From NCBI RefSeq assembly GCF_014652515.1, contig NZ_BMYY01000004.1, positions 62,001-126,000 of the forward strand: DNA of 64,000 nt. The letters are read 5' to 3'. A program made the translations under genes and the position numbers. Below the pieces are notes generated by a model that was not told the DNA's origin, made no database searches, and saw only the letters and a list, made by a program, of their open reading frames with translations. Positions 11,078 to 19,311 of the stretch are shown in pieces. Numbering within the stretch: the first letter of the stretch is position 1; every line of letters starts with the position of its first letter. This DNA is from Bacterioplanes sanyensis (GTDB lineage Bacteria > Pseudomonadota > Gammaproteobacteria > Pseudomonadales > Oceanobacteraceae).

Positions 11078-11553
11078 GCGTCATCTCCGTGCTCAATGCG
11101 CGCGCGAAACTCAGGCGGCGTCATGTTCTCGCCAATGCGCATAAACGTGGCGGCACAGCGGGCAATGACCTCACGTTCATCCCCATGTCTTTGCACCACC
11201 TCGCATTCGGTAAACACCACACTGGAAGCAACGCGCGTTACGCGGGCTTCGGCCAGCAGATCAATGTCGGGAGTCGCGGCTTTCATGTAATCCATGCGCA
11301 AATCCAACGTTGGACACAGCTCAAAACCGGGCAAGGTGGCAAACACAGCAGTACCGCAAGCGGTATCCATTAAGGTGGTCAAGCTGCCACCGTGCACCAC
11401 GCCGGTGGCAGGGTTGCCTACGATTTGCTCACGATAAGGCAGGCGCATCACCAATAACTGTTCGTCCGCTTGCTCCACGCTAAGCCCCAATACCTGACAG
11501 TGGCGTAACGTCGCCACAAAGCGCTGGGCTCGGGTTAACAATGACAGAGACAT
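11074..11553 (-). CDS. PaaI-family hotdog thioesterase
   Basis: 159 residues starting MSLSLLTRAQRF. GGAGAG sits 3-4 nt before the ATG at 11553, and longer in-frame starts are not supported. It has the PaaI signature VVHGGSLTTLMDTACGTAVF and the downstream strand CPTLDLRMDYMKAA, both typical of acyl-CoA thioesterases. It is first in a two-gene operon with the next hotdog protein. It lies divergent from a third, TesB-like thioesterase with about 160 bp between them. Physiological substrate unknown. Confidence 0.85.
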   Translation of the reverse strand: MSLSLLTRAQRFVATLRHCQVLGLSVEQADEQLLVMRLPYREQIVGNPATGVVHGGSLTTLMDTACGTAVFATLPGFELCPTLDLRMDYMKAATPDIDLLAEARVTRVASSVVFTECEVVQRHGDEREVIARCAATFMRIGENMTPPEFRARIEHGDDA

Positions 11554-11715
11554 AAACTCTCCGAAAAATAGGGCGTTATACCGTAAAAATAGACAGATGC
11601 AACGGTCTGTCTGGACTGGGTGCGATGGCTGCAACAGTCCATTGCCAACGAAGCGCCGGCCGTCGACGTATGATGGCACGGTGTTGAACAATGTGACTCA
11701 TTGATAGGAGATTCC

Positions 11716-12540
11716 ATGACCACTTTGCATCCGCCCCAGCCACTGTCTTTTTATCTAGCACAGGCCAGTGAGTGCGACGAGCTCAGCATTGATGCCAGCT
11801 GGGGCCAAGGCCGAACCACCTTTGGCGGTATGTCGGCAGCGCTGTTGCTACAGCGCGTCTTATCAGAGGCCAGCGAAGCCGGCCCACTGCGCGCCTTGGC
11901 GGTACAGTTTTGCGGCCCCTTGCAGTGCAATCAGACCTGTCGCGTTGATGTGCGCGACTTACGCCAGGGTCGCAGCGTCAGCCACTGGGAAGCCGAGCTG
12001 TACCAAGATGGCGAAGTCACCACTCGTTTAAATGCCTGTTTTGGCCAAGAACGTCCTTCAGACATCAATGTCAGGGCACCCGCGCTGGAGTGCGGCGAAC
12101 CCGGTGCCGGGCAAGCCATGCCCTACATCCAAGGTCTGACGCCTGAGTTTGTGCAACACATCGACTTCACTTACGTCGACGGCGGTTTTCCGTTCAGCAA
12201 CAGCCCTCACAACCATTTACGCGGCTGGATGCGGCTAAAAGACAGCCCATCGGCGTTAACCACGCCACAACTGGTGGCGCTGATCGATGCCTGGCCACCG
12301 GCTCTGCTGCAAAAGCTAAAGCAACCTGCGCCGTGCGCCAGCGTCAGCTGGAACCTAGAGATCATTCAGCCTTTAGAAACCCTACCCACCATTGCCGGTG
12401 ATGAATGGCTGTATTACGACGTCGACATTCGACAGGCTCACCATGGCTATGGCCATACCGAAGCGCGCATTGCTCGCAGTGACGGCACCTTGCTCGCCCT
12501 CAGCCGCCAGCTGGTGGCCGTCTACGATGTGCGAGACTAA
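11716..12540 (+). CDS. TesB-like acyl-CoA thioesterase (double hotdog)
   Basis: 274 residues. An N-terminal hotdog half (about 1-120, with WGQGRTTFGGMSAALLLQR corresponding to the thioesterase II N-domain) is followed by a C-terminal half ending HGYGHTEARIARSDGTLLALSRQL. This is the layout of the YP_-type acyl-CoA thioesterase/TesB superfamily. GGAG lies 5 nt before the ATG at 11716. The gene is single and ends at a good terminator. It probably hydrolyses acyl-CoA in the cytosol; chain length preference cannot be read. Confidence 0.8.
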   Translation: MTTLHPPQPLSFYLAQASECDELSIDASWGQGRTTFGGMSAALLLQRVLSEASEAGPLRALAVQFCGPLQCNQTCRVDVRDLRQGRSVSHWEAELYQDGEVTTRLNACFGQERPSDINVRAPALECGEPGAGQAMPYIQGLTPEFVQHIDFTYVDGGFPFSNSPHNHLRGWMRLKDSPSALTTPQLVALIDAWPPALLQKLKQPAPCASVSWNLEIIQPLETLPTIAGDEWLYYDVDIRQAHHGYGHTEARIARSDGTLLALSRQLVAVYDVRD

Positions 12541-12578
12541 AGCTAGAACCCAACTAGCTCCGAAAACCAACAACGCCT

Positions 12579-12604
12579 AAGTGGCCAACCGGCCACTTTT
12601 CTTC
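12579..12604 (+). terminator. intrinsic terminator after the TesB-like gene
   Basis: AAGTGGCC-AACC-GGCCACTT gives an 8-bp stem followed by TTCTT. It separates the thioesterase gene from the signalling operon that starts at 12680. Confidence 0.8.
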
Positions 12605-12679
12605 TGCCTGCGGGTTGCCGAATCGAGCCTCAACATCTACACCTGTAACAGGCAATTTGTAGTGTGACCTGTTCTAGTT

Positions 12680-13054
12680 ATGGCTACCAACGTATTGATT
12701 TGTGACGATTCCAGCTTTGCGCGCAAGCAAATGAAACGCGCCTTGCCCGAAGGCTGGGATGTAGAAGTGCACTTCGCCGGCGACGGTGTTGAAGGCGTAG
12801 AAGCCATTCGTGCAGGCAAAGGCGAAGTGGTGTTCCTCGACCTGACCATGCCCAACCTCGATGGCTACGGCGTGTTAGAAGCCATTCGCCGTGAGGACTT
12901 ACCCGCCATGGTCATTGTCGTCTCTGGTGACATCCAACCCGATGCCCAAGAACGGGTACGCAAGCTAGGCGCCATGGCCTTTATCAAAAAACCCATCGAT
13001 CAGGAAAAAGCCCGCGCCGTCCTGACGGAATACGGCATTTTGACCGGAGCCTAG
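12680..13054 (+). CDS. single-domain CheY-like response regulator
   Basis: 124 residues, one receiver domain and no output domain. Acidic pocket D9/D10, phospho-acceptor D54 (VFLDLTMPNLDG), S82 (VVSGD) and K104 (KKP) are all present, so phosphorylation is expected. The stop is one base before the CheC-like gene, implying translational coupling. No clear Shine-Dalgarno is visible before the ATG. The natural reading is a phospho-relay output controlled by the CheC-like partner. Its kinase could be the hybrid kinase three genes downstream, though that is inference. Confidence 0.9.
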   Translation: MATNVLICDDSSFARKQMKRALPEGWDVEVHFAGDGVEGVEAIRAGKGEVVFLDLTMPNLDGYGVLEAIRREDLPAMVIVVSGDIQPDAQERVRKLGAMAFIKKPIDQEKARAVLTEYGILTGA

Positions 13055-13055
13055 T

Positions 13056-13664
13056 ATGACTGATATCAACATCACGGAAGACCAGCGTGATTGCTATCAG
13101 GAGCTGAGCAATGTTGCCATGGGCCAGGCCGCCGACCGCCTCGCTCGGCTGCTGGACGCCTACGTTGTTCTGCCGATTCCGAAGGTCAATATGATCGAAT
13201 CGAGCGAACTGGACATGGCCATTCAAGACGCTGAAAAAGACACAGCGGTGTCGGCGGTTTGTCAGGGGTTTATCGGCTCAGGCATTGCTGGCGAAGCATT
13301 ATTACTGTTCAAAGACACCAGTTTTCAAGATCTCGCCGCGTTAATGAATTACCAAGGGCCGCTGAATCGCTACGGCGAGTTAGAGCTTTTGATGGACGTA
13401 AGCTCCGTCTTAATTGGTGCCTGCGTGCACGGCATTGGTGAACAGTTAGAAATTCACTTCAATCAAGGCCACCCAGTGGTATTGGGCCAACACTGCATGG
13501 CAGAAGACATTTTACGCAGCGGTAACCATCAGTGGACCAAAACCCTAGCCATCGAAATTCATTACACCCTTGAACACGTTAATATCGACTGCGACTTGCT
13601 ATTACTGTTCACCGAAGACTCGGTGGTAAAACTGAATAAAGTCATTGATTACCTGCTGGATTAA
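13056..13664 (+). CDS. CheC/CheX-like phosphatase-family protein
   Basis: 202 residues. Residues 13-35 show the CheC catalytic helix ExxN motif (E16, N19 in YQELSNVAMGQAADRL). The second pseudo-symmetric copy near residue 128 reads LLMDVSSVLIGACV and lacks the Asn. CheC proteins dephosphorylate CheY-P, and only one intact site is seen here. It is sandwiched between a CheY-like receiver and a PAS-GGDEF protein with 1- and 3-bp gaps, so its target is probably the adjacent receiver. It is acidic and soluble, with no membrane segment. Confidence 0.8.
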   Translation: MTDINITEDQRDCYQELSNVAMGQAADRLARLLDAYVVLPIPKVNMIESSELDMAIQDAEKDTAVSAVCQGFIGSGIAGEALLLFKDTSFQDLAALMNYQGPLNRYGELELLMDVSSVLIGACVHGIGEQLEIHFNQGHPVVLGQHCMAEDILRSGNHQWTKTLAIEIHYTLEHVNIDCDLLLLFTEDSVVKLNKVIDYLLD

Positions 13665-13667
13665 TCC

Positions 13668-14633
13668 ATGAAAGATCCGAATATAGAGTTTGGCGACATC
13701 CACTGGTTAATGGACATTCTGCAAAACATTGATGTCGGCTTGGTGGTGCTTGATCGTGACTATCGCATCCAGTTGTGGAATGGCTTTATGGAAAGTCACA
13801 GTGGTATCAGCCCGCAAAATGCCAAAGAGCAGGTGTTGTTTGATTTGTTCGATGAAATCCCACGCGACTGGTTTATGCAAAAAGCCGAGCCCGTATTTCA
13901 ATTAAAAACTCGCACCTTTACCATTTGGGAACAACGTCCCTACCTGTTTAAGTTTAAAAATTATCGCCCCATTACCGGCCGCGCCGCCATTATGTATCAG
14001 AACACCAGCATGATTCCGCTGGAGTCGATCGACCGCAGCGTCGATCACATCTGCCTGATCATTTATGATGTCACCGATATCGCCGTTAACCGCAACGATG
14101 TCATCAGTGCCAACCAATCCTTGCGAGAACTGCATCAGTACGACCACCTCACCGAGCTTTACAACCGCCCACATTGGGAACCGAAATTTGCCGATGAGTT
14201 TCGTCGTAGCCAGCGTAACGGTCGCGCTTCGGCGTTGGTGCTCATTGATGTCGATGATTTTCGCTTGGTCAATGCCAATTACGGCCACCAAGCAGGCGAT
14301 GAAGTATTACGCACCCTGGCTGGTGCCTTGCGGCAAACCCTGCGGCAAACGGATCATGCCTGTCGCTTTACCGGCGAAACCTTCGCCGTTATGCTGGTCG
14401 ATACCGATGCACAGCAAGCTGTGCACTTCGCCGAACGCATCCGCAAAGATGTCGAAACCATGTCTATTATTGCTCCCGGCCATGAATTATCCGTTACCGT
14501 CAGTATTGGTGTTGCCGCTAGTCAGCCTGCCTTTGACTCACCGGCACAATGGCAGCAAGCGGCTTCCAAAGCGCTTAATCATGCCAAAGAAGGCGGGCGT
14601 AACCGTACCACCCTCTACCAACACCACAGCTAA
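13668..14633 (+). CDS. PAS-GGDEF domain protein with degenerate active site
   Basis: 321 residues. A PAS-like sensor spans about 12-145 (LQNIDVGLVVLDRDYRIQLWN). A GGDEF domain spans about 155-318, with DVDDFRLVNANYGHQAGDE and the C-terminal ALNHAKEGGRNRT. The signature loop, normally GG(D/E)EF, reads T235-G-E-T-F239. The first Gly and the catalytic Glu are lost while one metal-binding acid is kept. Diguanylate cyclase activity is therefore doubtful; a GTP-binding or regulatory role is possible. It starts 3 bp after the CheC-like gene and is part of the same operon. Confidence 0.85.
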   Translation: MKDPNIEFGDIHWLMDILQNIDVGLVVLDRDYRIQLWNGFMESHSGISPQNAKEQVLFDLFDEIPRDWFMQKAEPVFQLKTRTFTIWEQRPYLFKFKNYRPITGRAAIMYQNTSMIPLESIDRSVDHICLIIYDVTDIAVNRNDVISANQSLRELHQYDHLTELYNRPHWEPKFADEFRRSQRNGRASALVLIDVDDFRLVNANYGHQAGDEVLRTLAGALRQTLRQTDHACRFTGETFAVMLVDTDAQQAVHFAERIRKDVETMSIIAPGHELSVTVSIGVAASQPAFDSPAQWQQAASKALNHAKEGGRNRTTLYQHHS

Positions 14634-14654
14634 CTTAAGCAGCGGGTCCTGGCG

Positions 14655-15716
14655 GTGATTCCACGCGAGTTTGTGGATGCGCCGTTGCGCGCCTTAGAAC
14701 GTCGCGGTGTTGATATCAAGCGTTTGTGGCGTGAAGCAGGGTTGCCCGAAGCCTTGCTCTACGATCACCAGCACAGCCTCAACAGCCAGCAATATACGCG
14801 TTTAATGGGTACCTTATGGCGCGGCGCCGATGATGAATTTATGGGGTTGGCCGAAGCGCGCAGCCGCTTTGGTACGTTCAGCATGATGTGCAAAGCCATC
14901 ATCAGTTGCTCAACGCTGGAGCATGCTCTGCATCGAGCACAACGGTTTTATGCGCTGTTTGATGGCGCTCCCACCCTTCGATTAGAAAAAGGGCGACGAC
15001 TGAGCAAACTGATCATTGAGCATGATCTCAGCTACGACCCTGACCACTTTCTAAGTGAATCCCTGTTGGCCATTTGGCATCGCTTTCCAAGTTGGTTGGT
15101 CGATCAAGGCATTCCTTTGCTCAACGTGGGCTGCAGCTACCCACCGCCACCCCATGCCGCACTGTACCAGTCGTTGTTTGCAACGCCAGTCAGCTTTAAT
15201 CAAGCCAATACCTTTTTACAGATTCCCAGCCGAGTCTTGGCGCTGCCCATTGCGCAAACACCGACATCATTGCAGGCATTTTTACACCACTCACCGGCCG
15301 ATATTCTTGCTCGCCCTAATCCTCATCAAAGTACCACGGGCAAATTACGGCGCCTATTCCGCCAGCATCCCGTCGATGCACTTCCCAGCCTGACCGAAGT
15401 TGCCCGAACGCTACGAGTGTCCGGTGCTACACTGCGAAGACGCTTGCACGATGAGCAAACGTCTTATCAGCAGTTGAAGGATGAACGCCGACTGGAAGAA
15501 GCCTGTGTCATGTTACGCCACCCAGACATCAGCATTCATACCATCGCCGAGTGCTTGGGTTACACCGAGGCCAGCACCTTTCATCGGGCATTTCGTAAAT
15601 GGCAGGGGATGACGCCGGGTGATTATCGGCAACAAACACTGGATCATGCTGCTGACCTGGCTGCTGCTGTTGCCCTCCCTCGGCATCGCCCAGCCACAAG
15701 TGAGCATCAGCCGTGA
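14655..15716 (+). CDS. AraC-family transcriptional regulator
   Basis: 353 residues. The N-terminal 'Arabinose_bd'-type sensor domain (residues about 15-200, as in OruR/ArgR-type regulators) is followed by a double helix-turn-helix at about 235-335 (TEVARTLRVSGATLRRRLH and IAECLGYTEASTFHRAFRKWQGMTPGDYR). The start is a GTG at 14655, 21 bp after the preceding stop. Its last 98 bp overlap the start of the hybrid kinase in another frame. The ligand is unknown. Confidence 0.88.
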   Translation: MIPREFVDAPLRALERRGVDIKRLWREAGLPEALLYDHQHSLNSQQYTRLMGTLWRGADDEFMGLAEARSRFGTFSMMCKAIISCSTLEHALHRAQRFYALFDGAPTLRLEKGRRLSKLIIEHDLSYDPDHFLSESLLAIWHRFPSWLVDQGIPLLNVGCSYPPPPHAALYQSLFATPVSFNQANTFLQIPSRVLALPIAQTPTSLQAFLHHSPADILARPNPHQSTTGKLRRLFRQHPVDALPSLTEVARTLRVSGATLRRRLHDEQTSYQQLKDERRLEEACVMLRHPDISIHTIAECLGYTEASTFHRAFRKWQGMTPGDYRQQTLDHAADLAAAVALPRHRPATSEHQP

Positions 15717-18240
15717 GCTATCCGGCCAAAGCCTAATGCCCTATGCCGGCTATTGGCAGGCAAGCACCGACACGGAGTCACTTGCTGTTCCGCTCGATGT
15801 GCCTTGGCAGCCGCTCAAAGCGACTACCGCCAACTTTGGCACACATCATGGTGCGCTCTGGTTTCGCATAAACATACGCGCCGAGCAGCCCCTTTCTGAC
15901 TGGCAACTGGTTATAGACAACCCCATTTTGGACCAAGTGGACGTGTATCTGGTAAGGCAGGAGCAACTACTAGGGCATTGGCAACTGGGCGATAAACAGG
16001 TGTTTGCAAAGCGTCCGGTAGCTAGCCATTGGTTTCAACTGCCCATGCGAGTATCGCGTCCCGGTGCCTACCAAATCTTCATACGGGTGAAAACCCAAGG
16101 CTCACTGCAGCTGTCGGCAGCACTGTGGCATGAAAATGACTTGCAGGAGGAGCAGGCTAACACCTACCTGCTGACCGGTGCTTATGCGGGGTTTATCGTC
16201 GCCATCTTGCTCTACAACTGGTTTATTTACATTGCTAATCGCGAACGCTACACCCTGTATTACATCGGCTTTATCGCCAGCTATTTGCTGTTTTACCTGG
16301 CCATAGAGGGGTTTGGCTTTCAGTTTTTATGGCCAGAGTCAGTTTGGTGGCAGCAGCGCGCCACTTTAGTAGGCATGGCGGCTGGGGCCTTGTTCAGTTG
16401 TTTGTTCGCCAACCATTTTCTTGGTTTAAAACGCCATTATCGCCGCAGCCTTTACCGGTTGAACCAACTCGCCAAATACGGCTCTTGGCTGGCATTAATC
16501 GCTACCCTAGTTCTGCCGTTTGCACTGGCATTGCAACTGACCATGGTCGCAGTGGTAATAATCGCCCTGAGCGCCGCGGTGAATGGCATACGCGCCAGCC
16601 TCGACAAACGTCGCTCCGCGATCATGTACTCTGCGGGCTGGCTGCTGCTGTTTTTTGGCGTCATCGTCCATATTATTGCGCGCCAGGGCTGGCTACCTAT
16701 GTATCCTTGGGTCGCCAACACTTCGCATCTTGGCTTCATACTGCTGGTTATCGTACATGGCGTTGCCATCGCCATGCGCTTTCACCAACAGCGACGGGAA
16801 TATTTGGCCACTCAGCAGCGTCTATTGCAAAGCCAGCGAGAAGCCTTAAGGACACGCTTCCAAGCCCAAGAGGCTGAGATAAAACGCCAGCAAAGCGAAG
16901 CCGAGCAGCAAGCACAAAGCCAATTTCTGGCCATGATGTCGCATGAAATACGAACGCCACTGAACGGCGTTCTCGGCATGACAGAGCTGCTTCAGGACAC
17001 TCCACTCAACGCTGAGCAGCAGCGGCTGACCGACACCATCAGCCGCTCCGGCAGCTCCTTGATGACCACGCTGAATGATGTTTTGGATATTTCGAAAATC
17101 CGCTCCGGCAAATTGGAGATCAATAAAGACAGCACCAACCTAGATGCGTTGATCAGCGACTGTTTGATGCTCTACCAACACAGTGCGGCTGAAAAAGGGC
17201 TAACGCTGACGGGCCGCTTTGAGCTCCCCCTGTGGCAATACTGCCATACCGACTCCTCGCGCCTTCGCCAAATCATCAGCAACCTGGTGAGCAATGCCGT
17301 TAAGTTTACCCACCAAGGCCATATAGAGGTGCGCGTTTCATACCCCCATGGCGGTTTGCAAATCGACGTCGAAGACAGCGGCATAGGCATTGATCCTAGC
17401 TATCAGAGTCAACTGTTCGATCACTTCAGCCAGGCTGATCGCTCCACCTCACGTCACTATGGCGGCAGCGGCCTAGGGCTCAGCATTTGCCAACAACTGG
17501 CGCAGCTGCTGGGTGGCAACATCACGGTCCGCAGTCAACCCAATCAAGGCTCTTGCTTTACTCTTCAGCTGGCCAACGTTGAAGCGACGGATGCGTTCGA
17601 TGGCTCAGGCCTAGCAGGCACAGCAGTCGCTCTTGAGCTGCCGCACCAGCACCCCCTCAAGGCACTGTGCGAGCACGCCATCAGCTGCGGCTCGCTCACC
17701 CCATCAGAACAAGCCGAGCTGCGCATTGCTGGCGCAGATGCCGGGCTGCGTATCTTTGCACAGCAATCGATCGCCCTCACGCCACCGATCACCACCTTGC
17801 AATTATTGCGTGCTTGTCAGCAAGCCCAACAAACCGCCCCCTCTACCATCATCGCACCAGCGTCACCGCAACCGCAGCAGCAACAGTGCATCTGGGTGGC
17901 CGAGGACAACGCCGTAAACCAAACCGTCGTCGCCGGCATGTTGCGTCATTTAGGCTACCCCTATCGACTGTTCGACAACGGCCAGAAGCTACTCGATGCC
18001 CTCACCGAAGTGTCAAAACCAGCACTGATTTTGATGGATTGTGAAATGCCAGAGCTGGATGGCTTCGATGCAACCCTGGCAATACGCCAGCATCACCCCA
18101 CCTTGCCCATCATTGCGCTCAGCGCACACGCCTTGCCCGAGTTCCGCCAGCGCGCTTACCAAAGCGGTATGAATGACTTTGTGACTAAGCCAATTAAGCG
18201 CCAGCAGCTTGCCGACGCTTTGGCTCAATGGCTTAAGTAA
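15619..18240 (+). CDS. hybrid sensor histidine kinase with 7TMR-DISM sensor
   Basis: 873 residues. A signal peptide (about 1-25) leads to a periplasmic 7TMR-DISMED2 beta-sandwich (about 30-165). A seven-helix 7TMR-DISM membrane block (about 185-395), a coiled coil, HisKA with H442 (MMSHEIRTPLNG), HATPase_c (DSGIGID, GGSGLGLS) and a receiver with D807 (LMDCEMPELDGFD) follow. There is no HPt domain, so phosphotransfer must go to another protein. GTG at 15619 has AGGGGA 9 nt upstream; an ATG at 15646 lacks one. It overlaps the AraC gene by 98 bp. The sensed ligand is unknown. Confidence 0.9.
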   Translation: MIIGNKHWIMLLTWLLLLPSLGIAQPQVSISRELSGQSLMPYAGYWQASTDTESLAVPLDVPWQPLKATTANFGTHHGALWFRINIRAEQPLSDWQLVIDNPILDQVDVYLVRQEQLLGHWQLGDKQVFAKRPVASHWFQLPMRVSRPGAYQIFIRVKTQGSLQLSAALWHENDLQEEQANTYLLTGAYAGFIVAILLYNWFIYIANRERYTLYYIGFIASYLLFYLAIEGFGFQFLWPESVWWQQRATLVGMAAGALFSCLFANHFLGLKRHYRRSLYRLNQLAKYGSWLALIATLVLPFALALQLTMVAVVIIALSAAVNGIRASLDKRRSAIMYSAGWLLLFFGVIVHIIARQGWLPMYPWVANTSHLGFILLVIVHGVAIAMRFHQQRREYLATQQRLLQSQREALRTRFQAQEAEIKRQQSEAEQQAQSQFLAMMSHEIRTPLNGVLGMTELLQDTPLNAEQQRLTDTISRSGSSLMTTLNDVLDISKIRSGKLEINKDSTNLDALISDCLMLYQHSAAEKGLTLTGRFELPLWQYCHTDSSRLRQIISNLVSNAVKFTHQGHIEVRVSYPHGGLQIDVEDSGIGIDPSYQSQLFDHFSQADRSTSRHYGGSGLGLSICQQLAQLLGGNITVRSQPNQGSCFTLQLANVEATDAFDGSGLAGTAVALELPHQHPLKALCEHAISCGSLTPSEQAELRIAGADAGLRIFAQQSIALTPPITTLQLLRACQQAQQTAPSTIIAPASPQPQQQQCIWVAEDNAVNQTVVAGMLRHLGYPYRLFDNGQKLLDALTEVSKPALILMDCEMPELDGFDATLAIRQHHPTLPIIALSAHALPEFRQRAYQSGMNDFVTKPIKRQQLADALAQWLK

Positions 18241-18246
18241 CCAACA

Positions 18247-19098
18247 TCAAACGAAATCAGCGCGATGGCGATAATGATGTGCCGGATAAGTGCCCAATAG
18301 GCGCAACTCACGGGCGAAGTAACGCAACTCTTCTAACGCATGTTGCATGGCGGGCTGCTGCGGGTGACCGTACATATCGACATGAAAGTGACTGGCCTCC
18401 ATGGTGCCACCGTCCATATAGCTTTCGAGCTTAATCAAATTCACGCCGTTAGTGGCAAAACCACCCAGCGCCTTGTATAAGGCGGCCGGTATATTGCGCA
18501 CCGTAAACAGTAAACTGGTGATGTAATGCTCATCCGCTTGGTATTGCTGATGCTCCTGCTCGCGCGCAAACACTAAAAAACGCGTGGTATTGCCACTGAC
18601 GTCCTGAAAGTTCTGCCTCAGCACCGCCAAATCATAAAGCTCTGCGGCAAGGCTGGAAGCGATGGCACCTTGACCCGCTTGTGGTTGCTCGCTCAATTGC
18701 CTTGCCGCCACTGCGGTATCGACGGCAGCACGGGGGCGTATGCCCAAGTTGCGCAAGCGCTGCTGACATTGCGCCAGAGCCTGAGGATGTGACGCCACTT
18801 CTTTAATATCAGCCAACTCAGTGCCTTTGGGCGCCAGCAAGCAGTGGTTCACCGGCTCAAAGTGCTCGCCAATGATCGACAATGAGGTATTAGGTAACAG
18901 GCGATAGATTTCCTCCACTCGACCGGCGGTGGAGTTCTCTAGCGGAATCATGGCGCGGTCAGCTTTGCCCTCTTCTACCATCACCAGAGCACTGTGAAAG
19001 TCATCGCAGGCCAACGCTTCTGCATTCGGAAACACTTGTAAGCAAGCCAAATGCGAGTAGGCCCCTCGAGTCCCCTGATAGGCCACGGTATTGACCAT
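18247..19098 (-). CDS. pheA: stand-alone prephenate dehydratase with ACT domain
   Basis: 283 residues. It converts prephenate to phenylpyruvate in phenylalanine synthesis. The PDT domain (about 3-180) has AYQGTRGAYSH, the NSTAGRVEE loop and the catalytic TTRF (GNTTRFLVF). A C-terminal ACT domain follows with LESYMDGGTMEASHFH. No chorismate mutase domain is present, unlike the fused P-protein of most gammaproteobacteria, and the ACT sequence looks like the alphaproteobacterial type. AGGAGAG precedes the ATG. It is convergent with the hybrid kinase, 6 bp apart. Confidence 0.9.
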   Translation of the reverse strand: MVNTVAYQGTRGAYSHLACLQVFPNAEALACDDFHSALVMVEEGKADRAMIPLENSTAGRVEEIYRLLPNTSLSIIGEHFEPVNHCLLAPKGTELADIKEVASHPQALAQCQQRLRNLGIRPRAAVDTAVAARQLSEQPQAGQGAIASSLAAELYDLAVLRQNFQDVSGNTTRFLVFAREQEHQQYQADEHYITSLLFTVRNIPAALYKALGGFATNGVNLIKLESYMDGGTMEASHFHVDMYGHPQQPAMQHALEELRYFARELRLLGTYPAHHYRHRADFV

Positions 19099-19311
19099 AT
19101 TTCTCTCCTAACGCCTTTAATGCACCTTAATGGCGCATCGAGCTCTAAAAACAGCACCGATACGGTGAGTCCACACCGGTATACGGGCCACTATGGTGCA
19201 GTCGCGCAAGAACTTAAGCCGCTCACGCTGCATCCAAGCGCATTCTACAACAGCTGGCACAATGCCTGCTTTGTCTGTTGTTACCATCACAATATCAACT
19301 CAGGGTACCCT

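Noticed and set aside
19051-19311. Longer N-terminus for the glycerate kinase
   Set aside because: It overlaps the divergent prephenate dehydratase and adds unconserved residues before the natural ATG at 19312.
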